Shown: positions 52,862 to 61,961 of the stretch, piece after piece
How positions within the stretch are numbered: the first letter of the stretch is position 1
Layout: each line of letters begins with the position of its first letter
Source of the DNA: JANQGG01 sp964642175
GTDB taxonomy: Bacteria; Bacteroidota; Chlorobiia; Chlorobiales; Chloroherpetonaceae
NCBI GenBank assembly: GCA_964642175.1
Contig: CAZXOK010000010.1
Span: 1-64,000, forward strand
DNA: 64,000 bases
Direction: 5' to 3'
Notes under the pieces: generated by a model
What the model saw: only the letters and a program-made list of their open reading frames with translations
Told to the model about the DNA's origin: nothing
Database searches by the model: none
Program-made: the position numbers and the translations under genes

Positions 52862-53887
52862 ATGAAAACACGTTCAATGGGTTTATCTTCCTCGTCAGAA
52901 ACTTTCTGGTGGGCACAAAAACCTTTAGCATATCAGATAAGAATTGACTACCAAAAGCGAACATTAATTTCATTTGTTGTTGGTTTAACAATTCTTATGC
53001 TATCTATTTCTTCATATTTTATTTTACAAGCATTGGAAGATGATGTTGATGTAGCTAAAACGGTTGCGGTGAAAATAGCTCCTGATTTAATCCCGCCACC
53101 ACCACCACTGGAAGAAACAACAGGTGAAACCGGTGAAGGGTCAGAAGGTGGAGGATCAGGATCCTCTGAAGGTTCTGATATGTCTTCAGGAGAAGCAAGA
53201 GGTGCCGTGGCCAGTGCAGTTGCTTCAGGTGTTCAGGCTGGTATTGCTGAAGCTTTGTCATCTGGAATATTTGGTGAAGGTGGAGGTATACCTACAGCTA
53301 CAGAAGGAGCACTGGGAACAGGTGAAGGTATTTTAAGTAATATAGGTGCTGGCGGTGGATTAAGAGGTCTTAGCGGTACTGGTCTTGGAACGGGCACAGC
53401 AGGTTTTGGTTCAGGTGGTGATGTTGGATTTGGTGGAACCGGTGGTGGTATCGGTGGTGGTAAAGGTATCGGCCTTGGTGGTAAAGGAAAAGGCTTGGGC
53501 GGAAGCGGCAGAAAAGGTATTGGTGTTGGCTCTCGAATGGGCAATTTGACTGTAAGAGCTGGTTTAAGAAGTATGAAAATTGGTGGTAGCAGTGGCCGTA
53601 CCCAAGATGAAATATCAAGAGTTATAAATAAGAATTCTAAAGCCATTCTTGATTGCTATAGTCAGGCAAAAGCCGTTAATGCAGGATTAAGTGGTGGAAA
53701 AATGGTTGTTAGTTTGATTATTCGTCCTGATGGCGGTGTTGCAACAACAAGAATTGTTAGATCTACAATAAAAGATGGAAGGCTGGAGAAATGTATTCAG
53801 ACAAAATTAAGGCGCTTTAGGTTTTCTGCTGTAAGTGTTCAGGAAATGCAAAAAGTAGATATTCCATACGATTTTTCAGATCAGTAA
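52862..53887 (+). CDS. TonB/AgmX-like protein with glycine-rich linker
   Basis: A 341-residue TonB-like protein. A 35-residue cytoplasmic start precedes one helix (about 38-62), then PPPPPLEE. The long flexible linker (about 80-235) is glycine- and serine-rich (GGxG, GTG, GKG repeats), where classical TonB has Pro-Lys repeats. The C-terminal domain (about 245-341) fits the AgmX/PglI C-terminal family: KNSKAILDCYSQAK, LSGGKMVVSLIIRPDGGVATTRIVRSTI, LEKCIQTKLRRFRF, VDIPYDF. Two cysteines are conserved (CYSQ and EKCI). AAGGAG precedes the ATG by about 10 bases. It would link the ExbB/D stator to outer parts of the machine. Confidence 0.85.
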   Translation: MKTRSMGLSSSSETFWWAQKPLAYQIRIDYQKRTLISFVVGLTILMLSISSYFILQALEDDVDVAKTVAVKIAPDLIPPPPPLEETTGETGEGSEGGGSGSSEGSDMSSGEARGAVASAVASGVQAGIAEALSSGIFGEGGGIPTATEGALGTGEGILSNIGAGGGLRGLSGTGLGTGTAGFGSGGDVGFGGTGGGIGGGKGIGLGGKGKGLGGSGRKGIGVGSRMGNLTVRAGLRSMKIGGSSGRTQDEISRVINKNSKAILDCYSQAKAVNAGLSGGKMVVSLIIRPDGGVATTRIVRSTIKDGRLEKCIQTKLRRFRFSAVSVQEMQKVDIPYDFSDQ

Positions 53888-53937
53888 TGGATTATTGTTT
53901 TGCTTAATTGATTAAAAAATACCCAATATACATTTGT

Positions 53938-56900
53938 ATGCTAATGAAGCGTGAACGTTTAAAATACTCTCAACTGGTGCATTGTTTTAGGTCTAAAGTC
54001 ATGATTATTCTGTTGCTTATAATTACCTTCTCTCAAGGGTTATTAATGGCAAAAAACGATCAAGATTCATTAGCTCAGGATACCTCTCAAGATATTCAAA
54101 TCAGTGAGACGAGATTAACAAAGTTATCTCGACTCATTCCATCCAAACCATTAAAAGCTAATACCGGTGATCCATTAACCGATAAGGTTTTCTCCAATTA
54201 TACAATCAAACAAATTGAATTGATAATTGAAGAATACACCAAAAAAATGGATGTGTTGAAATCTGAAAAAGATGAATTTGCTGATGTTTCATTAAACGTA
54301 GGCTCTAAGTTCATAAATATATTTTCAGAAAGTGATGTTATTGATGAATTGGTAATACGCCAAGCCGACTTGTTATATGAAAAATCCGTTCAGGATTTTG
54401 ATCAAAAGTATATTGAGTTTGCAAATAAGAGTCTGGAGTATTCAGAACTTCTTGATAAATATGACCGCGGTGAGATCTCTGAGAAACCAATTGAGCCCAG
54501 GGAGCCTGACTATGGCTTTGATAAGGTTGTAGAACTTTATGATCTGATAATCAATAACATGCCAGAAAGTCCTTATGTTGTTGATGCTTTATATGGTAAG
54601 GCTTTTGTATATGGTGAAAATATTCCTGATAAGAGAAATGAAGCTATTGCAATCCTACGAGAAATCACACGTAAATACCCTGATAGCAGATATAATTTAG
54701 AGTCCTATATGTTGATTGCAGAGTATCTTTTTGATGCTCCATCAAGATTTCAGCCAAGAAAAACGATTGAATCAATACCTTACTATAAAAAAGTATTGGA
54801 CCTGGTTGCTCAGAAAGAAACAGATTCAAAGTACTACGATCAGGTGCTTTATAAACTCGGATGGGCTTATTTCAGAATAGGAAATATTAATTCTGAAAAT
54901 TATCTGGAATCGATCGTCTATTTTACTTCTCTCTGTGATGATTTGGAGAGAGCGGAAGAGGTTTATGCAGGTCAGACCTTACCTGAATTTATTGATCCTC
55001 GATTGAAAGACGAAGCTTTAGAGTACCTGGCAATAAATTTTGTGTCGATTCAGAAAAAAATTGATGATTCTAAATCGGCTGTAGACCGGGTTGAAAATTA
55101 TTTTTCTAAACTCACACCAAAGCGAACTTATGAGCCAATTGTTTATGAAAAGCTAGGTGAAGCTTATGAAGATTTATTAGAGGATCCGAATAAAATTATT
55201 AATGTCTATAAAACGCTTCTAAAGCGATATCCGGAGTATGAAAAAGCCCCATTTATTGCTCAGAAAGTTATCAGACAGTTAGATCAAGCAACCCTTGAAG
55301 AAGGAAGAACTGATCGTGACCAACTCGAAGTTCAGCTCTATGAAGAAAGAATGAGGTTGTTTTATGATTATGGTAGAAATAGTGAATGGTATGCAAATTT
55401 AAGAAATCGTATTGAGCTTCAAAGTCGTGGTGATACCACTGCATATGCAAGCTTTGGGGTTTCCAGAGAACGCATAAACCCAAGTATTCTTGAAGAGATA
55501 GATCAAATTTCTAAGGAAGCACTATTTCAAAATATCGTCTATGGTGTAAGCAGGGCGCAATTGCTTGATGGATCAATAGAACCACCATTAGGCATTGTTG
55601 TTAATCAAGACAATCAAAAAGCTTTGGAGCTATATGAGCAAGTTGTTACAGATGTTGACAACTATGCTAAATTCTTCTCAAGATATGATTCAACGGCTTA
55701 TTATGCGCTTTTTCAAAAATCTTTCATCTTAGACACCAAATTAGATAAGAAAGAAGAAGCTTTAGATGGTTACCTGGATATAGCTAAAAACTTCGCATGG
55801 GATTATTATAGGAAACCCTCAATTATCAATGCCTACGTAATTGCAACTGAACAAGTCCAGCAAAAACAAATTGCGCAATTTACCCCAGGTATTGATACAA
55901 TGGCTAATTTTTCAGGACAACCGGATTCATTGACCAAAGATGAAAAAGACTATGTGTCAGTACTGGAAACTCTTGTTAGATTATATCCACATGATTCTTT
56001 AGCTGTCCCCTCTTTACAGGTGCTTTCTACAATTTATCTGGCTAAAGGATATACAGACAGTTACAAAGAAGTTAATACACGGTTACTTCAATATTATCCA
56101 TTACAACAAATTGACCCAGGTTTGCTTGTTAGTTTATCTGACTTTGCATTATTCGAAGAAAAAGATTTTGTAAAGAGTGAACAACTTGCAAAAGCCATCT
56201 TTTATGGACCTTCAGGCACATCAGATAAAGATAAAAAGCGAAAAGAATTTGCTTACAAGAGAATTGGTGAATCTATTACACAACAAGCCGAATATTACAA
56301 GTCTAAAGATAATTATCTATTAGCGGCTAAACAGTATGAAAGAGCAACATTAACGGTTCCTGACTGGGATAATGCCAATCAGGCAACGGTGCTTGCATCA
56401 GATAACTATGTTCTGGCTGGTCGAACCGAGGATGCTGTAAGAGTAAATAATTATTTAATTTCTAAAGCAGACGACAATCCTGAGTTTAAGGTTAAAGCTT
56501 ATAAGGGTATTGTATTAGCATATGAAAAATCAGAAAACTACGACAGTCTGTCCAGTGCTTTAGAAACAATAGCTGATGAGTTTCCAGATTCTACAGAGCT
56601 TGCAGAAGAGAGCTTGAAGAAATCTATTAAAGCTAGTATGCGCAGTGAGAACTGGAATAATGCTATAAGAGTCACTGATAAATACTTAGATCGTTTTCCG
56701 GATTCTAAAGAAGCACCTGATATCGCATTTAATAAAATTGATCTGAATACAAAACTAGGCAATGATGAAGGTGTATTCGATTCTTATGGCGAGTTTGCAG
56801 ATCGATATGTTGATAAGCCCCTCAGTGTGAAAGCATACTTCAGGCGTGGTGAGTATCTGGAACGCAAGTCAAAGATTGACAGTGCAAAAGTTGAATACGA

Positions 56901-59900
56901 AAAAGCAATCACAAGAAGTGATAAGCTTAAGGGGCAAGCTGATATTTGGGCAAGTGAAAGTTTATATAAGCTATCCTCATACCTGGTTGAAGATTATAAA
57001 GCTACCCCAGTCCAAATGGTAATTGAGCCTACAGCTTATAAAGAAGATAGAAAGGTTAAAAAAAGAAGTAGTTCCAAAGCAAAAGATAAAAAAGACATTT
57101 CTTATAATAATCAGGAAAAGCTTGCATTAAAAGACAAGATTGGGGATTACACGGTTAAACTTATTAATCTGGGAGGATACCGTGTTATAGATGCATATTA
57201 TACACCGGGCTTCCTATCTGAAGATTTGGCTGATGATTACGCAGCTCTGCCTGATACATTGTATAAAGCAACAAGCCCGCGTGGATTAAAAATTCAGGAT
57301 ACTAAAAGGGATAGAAATATCGCACAGGCTAATGCAGATGCCAGCCAGGGATACTCCGTTGCTGGTAATGACTATTCTGTTGCATATGAAAACTTAACAA
57401 AAGCAAGAGAAAAAGTCTTAGAAGAACAAAAGGGCGTTTCAGTTCTTGATACAACTGCCGTAGAAGGTGATTCACTTGCTTTTGCAAGAATTGATACATC
57501 ATCTTTAAAATCTTTAAACAAAGTTATTGATAGCCTGCTTACCAATACAGGTAATGTGCCAGATAATCTTAAACTTGCAGCTTTGAATGCAACCATTGAC
57601 AAAACAAAGTCAAAAATATCTGAGATGTATTACAAAGCTGGACAGATGAAAGAAAATAGTGTTTATGTCTGGCTAAATGCTAAAGTCCCTGAAGAGGATA
57701 GAAATAAAGAGATTAAAAGAATAAAACGTATCAGGCTTAAAAATCCATTATTTATCGGGGACATTACTGAGCTTTTAACCCTGTCGAAGATTGCAAGCGA
57801 TTTTGTTCAACCTTCTGTAGTAGATGCTATTAAAACTTATGAAGAAGGGGTTAATAAGAGCGAAAAGTTAAAGCTTCAAAATCAGTATGTTGATCTTTCT
57901 AATAAAGCAATAATAAATCTGGCCCCAAAAGCTGCTGAACGAATTGATTCACTTGCTCGAATGTCAGGTATTTTGTTTGATAAAATTGATCAGGAATATC
58001 GGGATAAACTTGCTTCTATTGAAACTTTTTCAACAGACGATCAAATTGATTTGACACTTAAAGTTGAAAAGATGAAGCTTGTTATAACAAATTATAATAA
58101 CCTGGCTACCTCGGCTGTTGCTGAATATTATAATACATATCAATTGCTAAAAGATGTTGGTGCAAGCGAAACAAAATTAAACGCTTTAGCAGATACAGCC
58201 ACTAAATTCATTTTCCAGTTGGGTGATATTAGCATGTCCAGGAGTGAGAATTTTGAGAAATACTCAAAAGAATTCTCCCAGATATTTAATAATGACTTTA
58301 ATAAATACTGGTATAGTGATGCTGAAGCACCATATAAAAACCTTTCGGGTTTATGGAAAATAGCAGCTCAAAATGTTTTAGGTCAAGTAGTTGATTTTGT
58401 TGATGAATTTAAATTCCAGAGCAAAGCCACACAGCAGGCTCTCAGAAGACTTGTTAATAGTGATCCAAGAAAATTCTCAATTGGGCAGGATAGTAAAAAA
58501 TCTTTGACTATAGCAACCAATTATGATTGGAAGATTGCTAAAGATATATCTGACGATAACTGGTTTTCAAAAAAATATGATGATTCAGATTGGACTTTGG
58601 TAACTGTAAATGAAGGCTCAAGTGACTTTAAATATGTCGGTAAATTTGAAAGTGCCGATACCACATATTTCATCCAAAAAACTGAGAATGTCAATCCTGT
58701 ATGGTTTAAGACTCTGACCATGGCTAAACCAGTTGTTGCACCTATGCCATTAATGGATACATCCTCATTTAATGCACCATTAGAATCAAATGAAATTCCT
58801 GCAGAAAATCTAGAGTCAACCGAAGAGATGCCTCCGGCAGAATCATCAGAAACAAATTTAGAAGAGAATACAGAGGCAATTCAGGATAGTGATACGGAAG
58901 CAGTTATAGAAGAAACAGTTACTGAAGAACCTGCATCAGAAACTTCAAGTGAGTTAGAATCAAATACTGATAATACGCTTAAAGAAACTCAAGCTTCTGA
59001 GCAAGAAATTCCACAGGAAGAAGAATCATCTCAAGAAGAATCTCTTCAGGAAGAAACTCCAATTGAGGAAGAAGGTCAATCTGAAAATGAAGCAACTGAA
59101 TCAGTTGAGCAGGAAGACCAGACAGAAGCTTCTAAATCTGAAAGTACAGAATCTACAGAAGAAAACATTGAGGTAGACAGTAATCAAGAAAGCGCACCTG
59201 ATCTATGGGATGCACCAGCACCAGATTATTTGAAACCAGAGGGAAAAGAAACCGGATATAAAATCTTAGAGCAAAGATATCATATCGTAGAATCTTATGT
59301 GGATAAGCGTTATTATGCGTTGTCTCAGGTTTTACAAGATACTCTTTCTGGGGAAACGCCAGCAACTCAACCAATTATAACACAGGAACCAGATTCATTA
59401 ACCAAAGTAAATTGGTTGTCTCAGGGGGCACAAATTGATTCAATGGGTGTATGGCGAGATACTACGGGTACAGTTCTCTTTGATCCAAGTTCTTTATTAC
59501 CTGCACCGGAGCCCGATCCTGATTTTGTATTCTTCAGGAAATCATTCCAATATGATGGAGCTACTGATATTGCCCAATTAGTTATTTCCAATGAAATACC
59601 TTTAGATTCAATGGAAATTTATGTTAATGGCGACTTTATTGAAGCTATCTTTAATGAAGTGCCACAGACAATATTGGAACAAGTAGAAATCGATAGTACG
59701 GTAAGATCAAACCAAACAATTATTGATATTTCCAAATTTGTTGTTGATGGAGAAAACATATTGGCTATAAAGGCTCCGGGAACAATAGAGAGCACGGGAT
59801 TAAAAGCCATGGTAAATATATTGTATTTTGCTAAGCTTACTGATGATCAAATAAAACTGTTGGTGAAACAAATTGGTAAGCAACGTCGTGAAGCTAGAAA

Positions 59901-59946
59901 AGCACTTAGTGAACCTGATGTTGAGGATGTTAATACTAATCCATAA
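53938..59946 (+). CDS. Giant periplasmic TPR protein with split beta-sandwich domain
   Basis: About 2000 residues. The frame opens at a TTG at 53908, but the first ATG is 53938 (MLMKRERL) and a third candidate is 53944; all keep a signal peptide ending near LLMAKN. TPR-like helical pairs run from about 160 to 1000 (such as VVELYDLIINNMPESPYVVDALYGKAFVYGE, AIAILREITRKYPDS, ALDGYLDIAKNFAWDYY). A mostly helical region follows to about 1530. Then comes a GH2-type galactose-binding-like half-domain (DDNWFSKKYDDSDW, about 1552-1565), an acidic Glu/Ser low-complexity insert (about 1622-1765), and the second half (VFFRKSF, IYVNGDF, GENILAIKAPG; about 1870-1990). Residue numbers count from 53908. The function is unknown. 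Confidence 0.85.
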   Translation: MLMKRERLKYSQLVHCFRSKVMIILLLIITFSQGLLMAKNDQDSLAQDTSQDIQISETRLTKLSRLIPSKPLKANTGDPLTDKVFSNYTIKQIELIIEEYTKKMDVLKSEKDEFADVSLNVGSKFINIFSESDVIDELVIRQADLLYEKSVQDFDQKYIEFANKSLEYSELLDKYDRGEISEKPIEPREPDYGFDKVVELYDLIINNMPESPYVVDALYGKAFVYGENIPDKRNEAIAILREITRKYPDSRYNLESYMLIAEYLFDAPSRFQPRKTIESIPYYKKVLDLVAQKETDSKYYDQVLYKLGWAYFRIGNINSENYLESIVYFTSLCDDLERAEEVYAGQTLPEFIDPRLKDEALEYLAINFVSIQKKIDDSKSAVDRVENYFSKLTPKRTYEPIVYEKLGEAYEDLLEDPNKIINVYKTLLKRYPEYEKAPFIAQKVIRQLDQATLEEGRTDRDQLEVQLYEERMRLFYDYGRNSEWYANLRNRIELQSRGDTTAYASFGVSRERINPSILEEIDQISKEALFQNIVYGVSRAQLLDGSIEPPLGIVVNQDNQKALELYEQVVTDVDNYAKFFSRYDSTAYYALFQKSFILDTKLDKKEEALDGYLDIAKNFAWDYYRKPSIINAYVIATEQVQQKQIAQFTPGIDTMANFSGQPDSLTKDEKDYVSVLETLVRLYPHDSLAVPSLQVLSTIYLAKGYTDSYKEVNTRLLQYYPLQQIDPGLLVSLSDFALFEEKDFVKSEQLAKAIFYGPSGTSDKDKKRKEFAYKRIGESITQQAEYYKSKDNYLLAAKQYERATLTVPDWDNANQATVLASDNYVLAGRTEDAVRVNNYLISKADDNPEFKVKAYKGIVLAYEKSENYDSLSSALETIADEFPDSTELAEESLKKSIKASMRSENWNNAIRVTDKYLDRFPDSKEAPDIAFNKIDLNTKLGNDEGVFDSYGEFADRYVDKPLSVKAYFRRGEYLERKSKIDSAKVEYEKAITRSDKLKGQADIWASESLYKLSSYLVEDYKATPVQMVIEPTAYKEDRKVKKRSSSKAKDKKDISYNNQEKLALKDKIGDYTVKLINLGGYRVIDAYYTPGFLSEDLADDYAALPDTLYKATSPRGLKIQDTKRDRNIAQANADASQGYSVAGNDYSVAYENLTKAREKVLEEQKGVSVLDTTAVEGDSLAFARIDTSSLKSLNKVIDSLLTNTGNVPDNLKLAALNATIDKTKSKISEMYYKAGQMKENSVYVWLNAKVPEEDRNKEIKRIKRIRLKNPLFIGDITELLTLSKIASDFVQPSVVDAIKTYEEGVNKSEKLKLQNQYVDLSNKAIINLAPKAAERIDSLARMSGILFDKIDQEYRDKLASIETFSTDDQIDLTLKVEKMKLVITNYNNLATSAVAEYYNTYQLLKDVGASETKLNALADTATKFIFQLGDISMSRSENFEKYSKEFSQIFNNDFNKYWYSDAEAPYKNLSGLWKIAAQNVLGQVVDFVDEFKFQSKATQQALRRLVNSDPRKFSIGQDSKKSLTIATNYDWKIAKDISDDNWFSKKYDDSDWTLVTVNEGSSDFKYVGKFESADTTYFIQKTENVNPVWFKTLTMAKPVVAPMPLMDTSSFNAPLESNEIPAENLESTEEMPPAESSETNLEENTEAIQDSDTEAVIEETVTEEPASETSSELESNTDNTLKETQASEQEIPQEEESSQEESLQEETPIEEEGQSENEATESVEQEDQTEASKSESTESTEENIEVDSNQESAPDLWDAPAPDYLKPEGKETGYKILEQRYHIVESYVDKRYYALSQVLQDTLSGETPATQPIITQEPDSLTKVNWLSQGAQIDSMGVWRDTTGTVLFDPSSLLPAPEPDPDFVFFRKSFQYDGATDIAQLVISNEIPLDSMEIYVNGDFIEAIFNEVPQTILEQVEIDSTVRSNQTIIDISKFVVDGENILAIKAPGTIESTGLKAMVNILYFAKLTDDQIKLLVKQIGKQRREARKALSEPDVEDVNTNP

Positions 59947-59952
59947 AACTAT

Positions 59953-60336
59953 ATGACAAGCATTTATAGAATTAGTTGTGTCACTATTATACTTTTAGTG
60001 TCTCTAAATATTTCTGCTGCTGCACAATCTGGAAATTCATCTGAACCTATTGGTGTTGGTGAAGCCTCCGGGGTCCAAAAACAAACTAAGGGAAAAGTTC
60101 TTCAGGATTTAACCCTCGGGACAATTCAGATTAAGTATAAGATTCAAACACCACGAATAAAATTCGCAATGGAGAGAATTCCAATTCAACTTTCTGTGGA
60201 TAATGAAAAACTGGAGAATCTGAATGGGTTGATAAACAAACAACCACCTCGTTTAATATATCTTAATAAACGCTTGGAAAGACCTCGAGATATTCAATCA
60301 TCCAGGATGATCAGGCATACAATGGGGGGTAAATGA
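59953..60336 (+). CDS. Small secreted protein of unknown function
   Basis: A 127-residue protein with a signal peptide (about 1-24, ending AAAQ). The mature part is basic, with LQDLTLGTIQIKYKIQTPRIKF in the middle and PRLIYLNKRLERPRDIQSSRMIRHTM at the end. I recognise no family. It follows the giant TPR gene by 6 bp and overlaps the next gene by 4 bp (ATGA), so it belongs to the same operon. Confidence 0.7.
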   Translation: MTSIYRISCVTIILLVSLNISAAAQSGNSSEPIGVGEASGVQKQTKGKVLQDLTLGTIQIKYKIQTPRIKFAMERIPIQLSVDNEKLENLNGLINKQPPRLIYLNKRLERPRDIQSSRMIRHTMGGK

Positions 60337-61556
60337 AAATTAGAAATGTTATAAAGCCAAGTAATCTTACTTGGCTTTTTTATTACAAGTGCTTTCTTTT
60401 GATTCTATTCTTGAGTTTAGTAAGCAATAAAACAAGTGCTCAGGCTACCTATGAGGTATGGACAACTGACACTGAAAATGATCAAGTAGAAAAAAAGATC
60501 ATTTTTAAAGGTATTGATTTAGTTTATAATCTCGAATTTGAAGAAGCAAAGAGAGTCTTTCAGGGAGTTATTCAAAGAAATCCTGAACATCCTACCGGAT
60601 ACTTTTATGATGGTATGATCATATGGTGGAAGATTATGATTGATATGGAGAATAAGAGTTATGATAAGCTGTTCGAAAGTAAGATGCAGAAGGTTATTGA
60701 TATATGTAATAATATTCTATTGAAAGACCGAAACAATTATGATGCTTTATTTTTCAAAGGAGCTTCCCTGGGTTTCAGAGGGAGATTGTTAGCTAACCGT
60801 AAAAGCTGGATAAATGCTGCTGCCGATGCTAAAAGTTCGTTGCCCATTGTTGATCGCCTTAAACGGATAAAAGAAAATAACGAAGATGTTAAATTTGGCC
60901 TGGGCCTTTACAACTACTATGTTGGGGCATTACCGGAGAAATACCCCTTTTTAAAACCAATGACTGTCTTTTTACCAAAAGGAGACAAGCTAAAAGGCAT
61001 AAATCAACTGAAAGAAGCATCCAGGAAAGCTGAATTTGCAAGTACTGAAGCAATATATTTTTTATCAAAAATATATTACACATTTGAAAAAGATTATCGG
61101 AATGCACATTTATATGCTAAACAACTCCATCAGTTATACCCCAAAAACACGTTTTTTTATGAATACATGGCCAGAACCGCTTACAGTAGTGGTCAGTTAA
61201 ATGAATCATACAATCTTTATAAATCCTTATTAGAGGAGATAAATTCAAACAAACTCAAAAGTAATGATCATATTCGCAGGAAAATCTACTTCTATTTAGG
61301 TAAAATCGAATTCTACAAAAATAATTGCAATCAAGCATTGAGCTACCTTGAGCAATCATTGGAAATAACCAGGAAAATGAAAAGAGAAACATCTTATTAC
61401 GATGCCTATGGGTACCTGGAAGTTGGTAAAATGTATGATTGCCTGGGCAAACGAAAAAAAGCTTTAAGTTATTACCAAAAGGTTTTGAATATTGAGAATA
61501 TCCTCAATTCTCATGACCTTGCCTCAACCTATCTTAAAAAACCATTCAAGAGTTAG
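60333..61556 (+). CDS. Secreted TPR protein closing the Exb operon
   Basis: A 407-residue protein with a signal-peptide-like stretch (about 20-37, ending KTSAQ) and TPR-like repeats (about 60-110, 215-300 and 330-400; for example AKRVFQGVIQRNPEHPTGYFYDGMI, NQALSYLEQSLEITRKM, KKALSYYQKVLNIENIL). FGLGLYNYYVGALPEKYPFLKPM is a distinctive internal segment. It is coupled to the preceding gene by ATGA. A hairpin with a T-tract lies inside codons 7-16, a possible terminator in the coding start. Confidence 0.78.
   Translation: MKIRNVIKPSNLTWLFYYKCFLLILFLSLVSNKTSAQATYEVWTTDTENDQVEKKIIFKGIDLVYNLEFEEAKRVFQGVIQRNPEHPTGYFYDGMIIWWKIMIDMENKSYDKLFESKMQKVIDICNNILLKDRNNYDALFFKGASLGFRGRLLANRKSWINAAADAKSSLPIVDRLKRIKENNEDVKFGLGLYNYYVGALPEKYPFLKPMTVFLPKGDKLKGINQLKEASRKAEFASTEAIYFLSKIYYTFEKDYRNAHLYAKQLHQLYPKNTFFYEYMARTAYSSGQLNESYNLYKSLLEEINSNKLKSNDHIRRKIYFYLGKIEFYKNNCNQALSYLEQSLEITRKMKRETSYYDAYGYLEVGKMYDCLGKRKKALSYYQKVLNIENILNSHDLASTYLKKPFKS
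60353..60382 (+). terminator. Terminator-like hairpin within the start of a coding region
   Basis: AAAGCCAAGTA / TACTTGGCTTT, 11 bp with a four-base ATCT loop, followed by Ts. It lies 20 bases into the TPR gene that starts at 60333, so it can end or attenuate transcription between the small secreted protein and that TPR gene. Confidence 0.55.
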
Positions 61557-61559
61557 AGC

Positions 61560-61961
61560 ATGACATACTATCTGTTGAAATCAGAGCCTAATGATTACTC
61601 AATTCAGGATTTGGAAAAGGACAAAAAAACTGTATGGGACGGTGTTAAAAACAACCTCGCATTGAAACATCTTAAAGAAATTAGAAAAGGTGATTTATGT
61701 TTTATCTACCATACCGGTAAAGAGAGACAAATTACAGGATTGGCTGAAGCAGTATCTGATGCCTATATAGAAAATCCTGAACTTAAAAATTCCTACGTGG
61801 TTGATGTTAAATTTCTAAACACTTATAATAAACCGCTAACCCTAAAAGAGTTTAAAGAGGATAAGCGATTTGAAGGATTTGATCTGCTGAGATTATCCAG
61901 ACTATCAGTTATGCCGGTACCTGAACCTTATTTGGAACACATTCTTGACCAGCTGTCATAA
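61560..61961 (+). CDS. EVE-domain protein
   Basis: A 133-residue EVE (PUA-like) protein: YYLLKSEPNDYSIQDL, TVWDGVKNN, GDLCFIYHTGKERQITGLAEAV and the VPEP element near the end are characteristic. EVE domains bind modified bases in DNA or RNA. It starts 3 bp after the TPR gene and ends directly at the next start codon. Its relation to the Exb operon is probably only positional. Confidence 0.92.
   Translation: MTYYLLKSEPNDYSIQDLEKDKKTVWDGVKNNLALKHLKEIRKGDLCFIYHTGKERQITGLAEAVSDAYIENPELKNSYVVDVKFLNTYNKPLTLKEFKEDKRFEGFDLLRLSRLSVMPVPEPYLEHILDQLS

Noticed and set aside
53233..53646. A 137-codon proline-rich open frame antisense to the AgmX-like gene
   Set aside because: It is the mirror of the glycine-codon-rich linker (GGT/GGC read backwards gives proline). 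There is no ribosome site and it sits wholly inside a real gene.
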